Assembly (NCBI GenBank): GCA_020466095.1
Contig: CM035806.1
Span: 35,004,060-35,068,059, forward strand
Direction: 5' to 3'
Length of the DNA stretch: 64,000 nucleotides
Source of the DNA: Chlorops oryzae
Lineage: Eukaryota; Arthropoda; Insecta; Diptera; Chloropidae
The position numbers and the translations under genes are program-made. The notes beneath the pieces were generated by a model. The model worked only from the letters and a program-made list of their open reading frames with translations, was not told the DNA's origin and did not search any database. This document shows, in pieces, positions 55,440-64,000 of this stretch; the first letter of the stretch is position 1, and every line of letters begins with the position of its first letter.

Positions 55440-55980
55440 CATCGCACCCGTGTTGGGTTGGATGAAGTGGCGAGAAATCTCTAGCGTATTCTGTGACAAG
55501 AAAATGCCACGGAAATCGGAATACAAGCTGTACAGAACAGTCGTCAGGCCAGGAATCTTTTACGCGTCCGAATGTTGGACAATGTACATATGTATATAAA
55601 ACGTGCGAGAGGAAACTACCTGCGACTGAGATGAAAATGCTAAGGAAAAAGGCGGGTGTGTGGCAAAACTTGATCACATTAAGACAAAAAAAAAAAAAAA
55701 TATCCGAGGCCGCTTATTCTTTCATAAGCCCATCACTGAAGCGCTCAATGCTAGTCAGGTGCGATGGTATTGCCATATTCAAGGGCGATCGCCGGACAAC
55801 CCCACAAAGAAAGCAATATCCAATAACCACTGTGCGTCCAGAAAACGGCCGGAGGGGCAGGCAGACAGACAAAAAACGTGGATCGGTCAGATGAAAAAAT
55901 ATCACAAAAAAATGGGCCCCAGCGACGATATGAACCAGGACCCAGGAGTGCCTGCAGAAGGGTACTGACCCCACAGAAGG
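55440..55980 (+). mobile_element. Decayed 3' end of a LINE reverse-transcriptase ORF
   Basis: Read across broken frames, the plus strand gives the word order typical of the region after the reverse-transcriptase palm in RTE/CR1-like LINEs: a YRTVVRP block near 55528, SECWTM near 55570, an E-M-x-MLR block near 55630, an RW-C-H-Q block near 55765 and a WIGQMKKYHK block near 55880. Several frameshifts and a poly-A run (55686-55699) break it. It is a fossil, not a gene. Confidence 0.55.
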
Positions 55981-56204
55981 GAGCACGAGCGCATCCGAAA
56001 AGAGTTAAACAAGGATTCAGATGAAGAAGGCAAGACCGCATAAGCTGCGCGAAAGTATTTAGAAAAAAAGTTCCATTTACCGAATTCGGGGCATAGGACT
56101 ACTCATGAATGTTACGAATCCGTGTGGAAAACCCATATGTGACGTGGATGTATTTCAAGAAATCAACCCTAGCTCTGAATGGGAAAGAAAAAGAAAGTCC
56201 TTGC

Positions 56205-56335
56205 AAAATTTCGGTTAGGTTAGGTTGGGATGCGTGGGCTGTCTTTTATCAACACACTTGGATCTGAGGTCCGTTGTGATACCCTAAAAGAGGGAGAACA
56301 CCCAGGTATCATTAAAACCATTTCGACCTAGCCAC
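56205..56335 (+). repeat. GGTTAGGTTAGGTTGGG dispersed repeat
   Basis: Begins GGTTAGGTTAGGTTGGGATG and continues with GTGGGCTGTC, GATCTGAGGTCCGTTGTGATA and CACCCAGG. The later block resembles the GTGGTATCACAATGG part of the SINE copies. It is a short fragment of an interspersed fly repeat. Confidence 0.5.
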
Positions 56336-57137
56336 AAAGCCAGCCAAATTGGGCAAGATTTGCCGAGTCTAAATCGAAATGTATAAAAAAACACATTATT
56401 ATTTTGTAATTGTTTCCATCGAAAACAAGGCCTAAAAACTAAAAATTATAGACTGATTATTTTGAAGGTGAAAATTTCATTTTAATTTTTATTTTAATTT
56501 ATTTTTTTTTTTTTCTTTTTCAGTAATGTCAAAGTATCAGCGTTTGTGTTTTGGTGTTTTGCGAAGAAAGAAAAATGTAAATTTCAAAATAAATCACAAT
56601 TTAATTGCATTCACATGTTAGCTGCGAGGCGAAAACACATTAAGTCAGTTGAATGCAAATAATAAATCGAAAGCTCGGGCTCTACTTTAGAGTGTTCGAA
56701 TGGCGGATCGGAAAGGGGATCGAGAATTGCGAAATCGAGTTTAATCAAGGCGGAAAATCTTTTTCGCCCGAAGGTTCGTTATTGCTGATTTCTGATAAGA
56801 AATAACAAAAATTAAAAAAAAAAAATAAAAACAGAATAAAAATAGAAAATTGCTAACATAGAACCCCTTATTGTAGAGCAGTAAGATTTCAAGGAGATCT
56901 ATTGTTATGTCGAATGGATGCTGAAAAGCAAAGCAAAGCGAAAACCCGTCCATTTTCGCATCAAGATGATCTCATGAATAACTTTGAATTTTGATTTTGA
57001 AATTTTTCAATTTGACTGCAATTTTCTCCTTCCCCTTCCCCTTCTCGTTCTTCTTATTCTTTCTGTGCGTCTCAGTCTTCCTCTTGTCAAATTGAAGAAG
57101 ACTCTTCTATTGTGTGTAGTAGAGCTCAGCGAATCTA
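56336..57137. other. No gene seen
   Basis: AT-rich sequence with a TTCC/CTTC pyrimidine tract near 57027-57060. No coding support. Confidence 0.35.
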
Positions 57138-57527
57138 CCCTGCAGGAAATGTCAATAGTGAATCTATACTCTTTCTCTACTGACTGCGTCAACAGTACTA
57201 CTGACCAGTTAAACCCGTCGCAATGCTTTGCGTTATTGACATTTAACATTGAGTTGTCATTGAATGTCAACAGTAGACCGAAAAACTATTGACGAACTAT
57301 TGACGACCTATTGACGTCGGTACTATTATATAGACAAAAGGAGTACTCTTTCGCTTTATAAGGAGACATGTTGTTGACATGGTCAATAAAGATGAACTAT
57401 ACCTCTTGACAGTACAGTTTCTATAATGACACCGCCTATAAATACTGTTGACGTTGTCACTAGTTCTCTTGTCTATATTGACGTCAATATAGACATGGGG
57501 CCATATGGCGACAAGCTTCCTGCAGGG
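57138..57527. mobile_element. CCCTGCAGGAA-family MITE, intact (390 bp)
   Basis: CCCTGCAGGAAATGTC at 57138 and CTTCCTGCAGGG to 57527 are inverted ends. The flanks are TA and AT, so the duplication is not exact. CTATTGAC/GTCAATAG and GTTGAC words recur throughout in both orientations. It is the full-length relative of the truncated copy at 9534. Confidence 0.75.
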
Positions 57528-57559
57528 ATAATTAGATCATCAGAAAATTCTTAAGTCCA

Positions 57560-58320
57560 GTCCTAAATTTCTATGTATAGGAATATGAAGAGGAAAATTG
57601 ATTGAGGCGCAGCCGACACCACCGAGTACAATATGCCAGTTGGTTCATAGTCTAGTCTATATCCATGGGACTTCACTTGACTTGTAAAATAACAAATAAC
57701 CACAGCCGCCACGATACTCCCCGAAATGCCGTACCCAGATGACCGGGCAGAATACTAAAACGTATTCTGGGGCCCCGGTCTCCGTGGTACCATTTTATGT
57801 CCAGTTAAAGAAGTGACTACAACTATATACCGTATAGTTGCAGCACATCAATTCTAATTATTGGTAGCATGGTACACCATTCGTACCTTCCTCCACAATG
57901 ATACTACCAATTTATGACTCCATACCCAGTCGGTATGTATTTGTAGACAGTTGGCTAGGGTCCGCGTGGTTGCCAACCACATAAATCATACAGATTCCCT
58001 TCGCGGGAACTACCGATTACAGTGAAACCTTCCACTATTGAACTTCAAGCGATTATGCTCAAATACGTTCGAATGTCGGAAGCAGTTCCCGATCCAGCTT
58101 TTTCGCCACTCTGGGCAAAACCGATGTTTGCTGCACTACTGATGGCACTACTTGGATACTGTTTTCGCATATCTATGTAAAATTACCGTTCCTCATAGTC
58201 CTTCCGCTCTGGGCATTTGCCCGGCTTGCTATCCCTTAAATCGGGGACCTTGTGGGAAGTACAGAAAGTTCATATTTCATGGCATAAAAAAAAAAAAAAA
58301 CGGTCAACAGTGTTGACTCA
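57560..58320. other. GC-richer unclassified stretch
   Basis: Higher GC than the surroundings, with words such as CATACCCAGTCGGTATG, CGGGCAGAATACTAAAAC and CTGGGCATTTGCCCGGC. It looks like transposon-derived sequence (possibly retroelement UTR) but I recognise no family or open frame. Confidence 0.3.
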
Positions 58321-58387
58321 ACACGCTAGAGGAGAAAAAACGGGTGACCGAAGGTAATCAAATTTTTAAAAAATGGGAATGTGTATA

Positions 58388-58791
58388 CAGTCGAAACTCT
58401 CTATAACGAATTTCAAGGGACCGGGCAAAAATTCCTTATAGAGAGAGTTCGTTATGAAGTCTGAAATCCACTGTAGAGTTTTTTACGTAAAGAAAAGAGT
58501 GTAGAGTTAAGAAAATCTACCTTTGTTGTGTACACTGAAGACCGTTTCTAAAACTCTACAGCCCCACATAGAGCTGCCCTCGGGATATATAAAGAAGACC
58601 TCCACTATGTACAACACGACTGTTTACATTGCAAAAGAATGTTCTCTCTACGACTCTATAGTAGAGAAAGTAATTTTTCTTAACGTAAAAACTCTATAGT
58701 GGATTTCAGACTTAAGGAGAGAAAAAAGGTAGCGACAAAGCCTTGAGAAGAATCGCTATAAAGGGAAACTCTCTATAGAGAGTTTCGACTG
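58388..58791. mobile_element. pogo/Tigger-like MITE, 404 bp, TA TSD, with nested insert
   Basis: CAGTCGAAACTCTCTATA at 58388 and its complement ending at 58791 are flanked by TA. A CAGT start with TA duplication is typical of pogo/Tigger elements. A second inverted-repeat element (58457-58713) interrupts the left half. Confidence 0.75.
58457..58713. mobile_element. MITE nested in the pogo-like element
   Basis: AAGTCTGAAATCCACTGTAG and TATAGTGGATTTCAGACTT are imperfect inverted ends, continuing into AGTTTTTTACGT / ACGTAAAAACT. ACTCTATAGT/ACTCTACAG words recur inside. No exact target duplication was identified. Confidence 0.55.
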
Positions 58792-58987
58792 TAAGCCAGA
58801 CTGTAAAATACTAGAAAAAATTTCTCTAATTTATTTTAAAAACTATACGAGATTTGTATAGATCAACGGCGACCCACTAACGTACAGAATCGTCCCAGTT
58901 CTGGACGAATTTTTTTTTTTTTTTTCGAATGTTCCGTATTCAAGGTTTCACTGTTTATTAGATTCTTGCGCATCTGTAACAAAATTG

Positions 58988-59215
58988 GTCAGCCTCCGTG
59001 GCGTAGTTGGGTGAGATGTCAACTTAAAATGCGAGAGGCCCCGGGTTCAACTCCCAGCTGAGGTCGTGGATATTATTTTGCCGTCTTTCCTGTTTCTGTT
59101 CTGCTCTGTTTTCCCATTTTTCGTGGTATCACAATGGGCCCATATGGAGCCTAAATGTGTCACTCTTGGTGGCAGCCACACCAACCTATTCAACACCTCA
59201 CCAGGCTTCACCACA
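58988..59215 (+). mobile_element. tRNA-derived SINE, copy 2 (fullest)
   Basis: The head has an A box TGGCGTAGTTG (58999-59009) and a perfect B box GTTCAACTC (59045-59053). The body follows: CTGTTTTCCCATTTTTCGTG, GTATCACAATGGGCCCATAT, CCTAAATGTG and the tail GGTGGCAGCCACACCAACC. The copies at 7515 and 51450 share the body and tail. A Pol III promoter head plus a common unrelated body defines a SINE. Confidence 0.75.
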
Positions 59216-62200
59216 AAAAAACTAAGTCTAGTTTTCCGAAAATAGTCATTAGATAAGTTCGTAAAATAAGTTTTTTTTTAGGGAAAATCTTTAAGGCTTA
59301 TACGTGGGATGCGGAAAGCCGTCAGAGCCCAGCTTCACAAGTGGAATGTGCGATAAATTTGGGGAAGCTTTAAATTCTTTCTTAGCCCTCTCTGTAACTA
59401 ATTTTCCGTAAGGCAACACATAAATATATTTTTGAACTTAATATTTTACGTTGCAAAAAAAAAAAAAAAAAAAAAAGATTGAAGAAATAGCAGCACGAGG
59501 TTATTAAAATTTGAAATGTGTGTGTGTGTGTGTGTTTGTTTTTTCATCTTTTTGATTTCGGTTACACATCTGAGTACTCAGAAATTTCAACGAAACTTGT
59601 AAGTTAATGGCGTAGGCGAATTTTGAATGAATTTTGTTTTATTTCTTATTTTTTCGTATTGTTTTAACTTCTGATGTCGTCAGCGATATTAAACTGGAAA
59701 CCTCCTTCGCAAAAATAAAACTTGAATCGATCAAGTCATTTCTGTTTTCCTAGAACAAGTTTCCTACTCAAAAATTCTTCATCGTTGTCGGATTAAACGA
59801 AATAACGAGAGAAGAAGAAAAAAAAAACAAAAAGAATAACAACTTTTCAGCAAACAAAAAAAAAAATGTTTTTTTTTTTTGCCAATAGAAGATTGATCGA
59901 CACTTTGGCCGTAGCCGAGCGCGTTAGAATTACAAAATGATCTGTTGGAAATTGTATCATATAGATGGATACGGCTAGAGTCTGGGCTTATGCGTGGGGG
60001 TCGTTATAGTAATCGATTTGGCAGATGGCATGGGCGAAATGTTTTCTTTCAAGATTTATAGACATTTATGCTCCACTAGATGCGATGATGAGAACGAAAA
60101 CAACATTTGCGGTTGCCTTTTCATATGAATTGTTTCTCAAAAGCTATGATTAATTTTCCTTTCTTTATTCTTTTTTTTTTTCTTTCTTTCAATTTTAGTT
60201 TCTTTTGTGACAAACGGAACTCAATGAATTGAGTGTGAAAAGTTCCATGAGCTGCGGACTTTTCGTCAGACCCTCGTATGTTTTTCTCTTTGCTTAGTAT
60301 TTTTTTTTTTTTTTTGGGGTTTTTTGGTTTTTTTGGGGGGAAAATTAATAGATTTTCGTAAATATCGTTTTTATTAAAATTGAAAAAGAGAAATTCCGAA
60401 AGAAATAAAAGCAAATTAGTCTATAATTAGTTCACTGCCACTGTATTGCGTTGTCTGATCTGATCTGATCGGATCTGATCGGATCGGATCTGATCGTTAT
60501 GAAAGCCCAATGAGAAGCGGAATCACTCACTCAACTCGGCACTCATGCCTTTGGGCTGTTGTGTGAAAAACATCTGCTGTTCTCTTAATTTCTATTTTTG
60601 ATCAAAAAATTCGCGTACTACATACAATTGGAAAATAAAAAGAAATTATTTCAGAAAAGAAGAAAAAATAAAAACAAAAAATTTCAAAAAATCGAAATCG
60701 AAATTGAAATTTTCACATGAATCACGGCGTATAAATGCATACATACTCATATGAAAATGATTTTCTTTTTCTTTTCTCTCTACGTCGTTGTTGTTGGTTT
60801 TGTCTTATTTTCTTTGTATGTTTTTGTTTTTGCGTACATATAATTCGATTTATAGAATCCGCATTTATGGACGAATGTCGAGCCGAATTGTTCAATTTCA
60901 CCTCTCTACTCGCTACCGTGTACGACGACTTGACTTAACTTAACTTGACTTCGACTCGACTCGACTCGACTTTGCTTTGCTTTGCTCTATTCGGACTCGA
61001 CTTGACTCCATTCCGATCATTTCGAAAACTAGTTTCTATTGCCAACTCTAATAAGCGTTGACGAAATTAGAAGCAGTCGCACGTACTTTTTACGCTTTCG
61101 GTGAAGAAAATTTCAAGCCAAAACGAAAATGCTGGATGTGCTATTGCTATCGACTATGGGCTGCTGTTGCTGTTTGGTTGTTGTTGTTGTTGTTGTGGCT
61201 TTCGTTGCTGCTGCTGCTGCTGTTGCTCACTGTTCACTCAATCACTCGTTCGATCTCTCTATCACATACAAGTTCGATTGCGCGTCACGATCTGTTTTGA
61301 AATTCTTCTCGAACGCTACACGACGATGGTCTGTGCAATACTAAATTGCTGAAACGGCTAACGGCGCCAAAGAAGCGTCTCCGATTCGATCCTCGGAACA
61401 CACAGTTCGCTCAGAGTTTCGTTTTTTTTTTTTTTTTTTTTCTTTAGGCTGTTTCAACTTAACCACACCACATCAAGCATGCTCACTTGCTCCCACAAAT
61501 CGAGAACTTGTCTCTTGACTTACCGACTGTTGCTTTTGACTCTACCAAATGCAGAAAGAAACGTTTTCTTTTTTTTCGTTTCTTTTCGTTTCTTTTCTTT
61601 TTGGCTTTGAGAAACTTGAATGCGGCAAAAGTTTTCTAATGCACGAATGCGATGGTGTCTCCAATAGTCATTTTGGGAGAGCAAGAGCATCTATTCATTC
61701 ATTCATTCATTCATTAGTGCGAAATAGATACACTGAGAGAAATGTTCGTAACTAGTTGAAGCGAAAGATACGCGCCTACAGGGCATCTGTAGAGAAGGAC
61801 TTTTTTCATTTTTATTTGCTATAAGCTGCGAATTTAAACGGTACGAAAAGAGCATTAATCCTTTAGGAGCTGTCTTCAGTTCAGTCAGAAATGAAACAGA
61901 AATGACAAACTTTAGAAAATTTCTGATTCATTTCTAAAGCGTTTTTTATACATATTAAGTTTTTCATTTGTAACTGAGCTGAAGAGAGGCCCTTAAATAC
62001 ATATTATTTAATCAGCCCGATTCTGAATATTCCCGGGGAACGACTTACCAGGGAATTTACTTTTATCGAGACTAAACCTCTTCTCATTTTATTGCCTTTT
62101 TTTTTGCGCATTCTTTTATTGCTTGGATATTTGAAAATATCGTGCTTAAAGGATTTTTTGAAATTCGAAATAGTTTAGAGGATATAGCCTTCTTTGTCGA

Positions 62201-62559
62201 GCAAGGTCTGCTCTAAAACGTGCAATTTTAGCATTGCTTCAAACTTTAAACGCATTTATCTCTAAACCACTTTTTTTGAACTGGCTGACACGATTACTCC
62301 AGTTCAACTGGACCGATTTTAATGAAACAAAGTGGAATCAGAGCAGAATTATCACCGTTATGGCGTGAACATCAATCATAATTTAAAAAAATTTTTAACT
62401 ATTTTTTTTTTCACACTGAACTACAAAAAAATATACCCAAAATCGATGGGTCATTTTTCAATGGCCGCCATTTTGTGAAAAAAAAAATCCCAAATTTATT
62501 TTGGAAGTTCACGCCATAATGACATCTATACTGATTATAACACCGGTTTTTTTTTTCAT
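59216..62559. other. No gene supported; simple repeats
   Basis: Contains (TG)n at 59518-59535, a GATCTGATCG tandem at 60457-60497, CTTGACTTAACTT / CGACTCGACTCG tracts at 60930-60985, GTTGTTGTTG/GCTGCTGCTG tracts at 61160-61225 and (ATTC)n at 61687-61716. Overlapping short frames at 61058-61352 come from the trinucleotide tracts. The GC-richer 60900-61500 region could be a promoter or 5' exon of a gene, but nothing proves it. Confidence 0.35.
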
Positions 62560-62990
62560 TTCAGACAACTTGGAGACCTGGAATCGTGTAAGCCAGCACT
62601 ACACCTTTTTTTTTGAGCATCCAATTTGACGGCCGAGAACTTTTTGAACCACCCTCACATAAAAAAACTAAATTGAAAAGCCTTTTTCGTTTTCTGTTAG
62701 GAATTTTTTTAAAAAGGTCCAAAAACAGCCTCGCCAATTAGACAACCCCCCTAAGATATCCTTGAAACCCCTTTTAAGTTCGCCTTTCTTCAAAATTTTA
62801 TATCTCAAAAACTAATTAAGATAGAAGTATGCAACAAGCGTTGGCTGATTGCTAATAAAACAGCGAATAAAAAATAAAAATTTATTTTATTTTATACTGA
62901 GAACAATTGTTACAAAAAAAGAAGAAAAAACTAAACCATTTTTTTTTTTTAGTGTATTCCACTTTGGGGACGTCCTTCGCAAATCTTATA
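62560..62990. repeat. Diverged relative of the intron foldback element
   Basis: AAGATATCCTTGAAACCCCT, TTTTATATCTCAAAAACTAA and GCTAATAAAACAGCGAATAA follow the same order as blocks in the foldback at 34136-35448 (GAGATATCCTTGAAAATCC, AAATATCTCAACACCCAATT, AGATAATAAAACGG). Ends were not located. Confidence 0.45.
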
Positions 62991-63329
62991 AATGTGATGA
63001 CCTTTGCTTAAAAAGCTTCAAAACACTTGGTGCCTTTATATTGACTTTCCTACTGTGCAAAGAATGGGAGCATTTTTTTTTCAAATTCTCAGGAATATTT
63101 AGAATTGGGATGATAGTCTTTTCTGAAACTTCGCCTGTAAGTATGCTATCTTTCGAGTCTCTACATTAATTTGCAATAAACATGGCGCACAGTGCTTCGA
63201 CAAAACTGAAAATTTTTATTGTCACGAAATTTCAAAAAAGATATCATTGGAAATCCACTAAGAGAAAACCAAAATATTAGACCCGTAAAAAATGTTGTGT
63301 GGATGTTACACCTCTTCAAAATCTTTGTC

Positions 63330-63610
63330 AACTTTGAGTGGGCGTGGCACAAAATGTAGGCCTGGCAGCGTTACGAAGTTCATTTTTTCCAACTTTGGGG
63401 CACAACAGAAAGCTATGTTCCGAATTTCAACACTGTGGGTTCAAAATTGTGGAATTTGGGTCCACCCCGTTTTATGGGGGAGGGGGTTGGGGTGGTTTGA
63501 TTTCTAAAATTTTTTTTAATTTCATAGATATTTGCAAAGAAACGTCCATGCCAAATTTCATTGCTATAGGGCAACTCCTTCTATTCCTTGCCATGAAATG
63601 TATGGAGTCG
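63330..63610 (+). repeat. Dispersed repeat with GTGGGCGTGGCACAAAATG
   Basis: GAGTGGGCGTGGCACAAAAT, CCGAATTTCAACACTGTGG and CATGCCAAATTTCATTGCTAT are in the style of the interspersed repeats near 3200-3560 and 37980-38040. Family unassigned. Confidence 0.35.
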
Positions 63611-63673
63611 ATACACTGTACATCAGTTCGATTTTCTCAAACGTTGATAAAATGAATCTATCACACACGAATT

Positions 63674-63760
63674 GGAAGTCTCCGTGGCGTAATGAAAGCG
63701 TGTGCGCTTAGAAATCGGAAGAGCTCGAGAGGTCGAGTTCGAGTCCTGTCGCAAGCGAAC
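63674..63760 (+). repeat. tRNA-like segment
   Basis: A near A box TGGCGTAATGA (63685-63695, last base changed) and a perfect B box GTTCGAGTC (63737-63745), with an enlarged middle. It is close to the palindromic hairpin that begins at 63781. Confidence 0.5.
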
Positions 63761-63780
63761 AAAAGGTGCTGTAAAGAATA

Positions 63781-63865
63781 TGGTTCCCGTCTTAAGTCTT
63801 TACTCTATCTCTCTCGCTATTTATAACAGAACTGTCTGCGCAAAGACTTAAGACGCGAACGTGAA
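63781..63865. repeat. Short palindromic element, copy 2
   Basis: GTTCCCGTCTTAAGTCTTTAC and GCAAAGACTTAAGACGCGAAC flank TCTCTCGCTATTTATAACAG. It matches the copy at 42636-42722 in both arms and loop. Confidence 0.65.
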
Positions 63866-64000
63866 AACAGTAATAAAAATATTACGTAATTATTGGATAG
63901 CCCCTAATTAGAAAAACGTAAGCGCATATTCATAGATGCTCTCTGTACTAATATCCAGAACAAATGTAAGGAAAATGGTAGCAAAACAAATCACGCGTAC

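Noticed and set aside
56210..56226. TTAGGTTAGG as insect-type telomere repeat
   Set aside because: Only two units occur, embedded in a longer interspersed repeat; Diptera lack TTAGG telomeres.
61058..61352. Overlapping Cys/Val/Leu-rich frames
   Set aside because: They arise from GTT/GCT trinucleotide tracts; three overlapping frames are open at once, as expected for a simple repeat.
1..64000. CRISPR arrays, operons, riboswitches, rRNA
   Set aside because: None was seen. The spliced genes and repeat content are those of an insect nuclear genome.

Overview
This is eukaryotic, AT-rich genomic DNA from an insect, most likely a higher (brachyceran) fly. The evidence is split genes with GT-AG introns, nuclear protein families with fly-like exon sequence, very long poly-A/T runs and a dense load of short DNA transposons. 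A tephritid-like fly would fit the repeats, but I cannot fix the genus. There are no operons, CRISPR arrays or bacterial features.

Five protein-coding genes can be supported. (1) A plus-strand gene for a DUF1647-like, glycosyltransferase-like luminal protein is seen as two exons, 11599-12643 and 28271-28524. Its 5' exon(s) are not recognised. (2, 3) Two minus-strand TMBIM/Lifeguard (Bax-inhibitor-1 family) paralogues, 21480-22690 and 25416-26707, sit inside the 15.6-kb intron of gene 1. (4) A plus-strand five-exon beta-1,4-N-acetylgalactosaminyltransferase lies at 33753-36455. (5) A minus-strand seven-exon gene (46584 down to 43554) encodes a proline-rich protein of 651 residues with an LD-like motif near its N-terminus and a C-terminal CaaX box preceded by cysteines.

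Most of the rest is mobile-element DNA, and many ends can be placed to the base from inverted termini plus target-site duplications (TSDs). The families are: CCCAGCGGC MITEs (four copies, 2-bp TSDs), CCCAGCAGGC, CCCTGCAGTAAT, CCCTGCAGGAA, GCTGGGGCA and CACCG elements (2-bp TSDs where intact), a hAT element (8-bp TSD), a Harbinger-like element (TTA TSD), a pogo-like element (TA TSD), TA-flanked foldbacks, a tRNA-derived SINE family (three copies), a LINE relic and a 4.2-kb element with about 300-bp inverted ends around 38.4-42.6 kb.

The most striking object is a CACTA element at 30554-32115 (TIR CACTACACCAC, TSD TAA). It carries a near-identical copy of the upstream region, first two exons and first intron of TMBIM gene 3, inverted 4.2 kb away from its source. 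A second pattern is that three unrelated element families each carry two tRNA-like segments with A and B boxes between their termini. Layout: 1-11.6 kb repeats and a dense ATCGAT cluster; 11.6-28.5 kb gene 1 with the nested TMBIM genes; 28.5-33.7 kb intergenic with the CACTA element; 33.7-36.5 kb gene 4; 36.5-43.5 kb intergenic with the large element; 43.5-46.6 kb gene 5; 46.6-64 kb repeats without a gene I can support.
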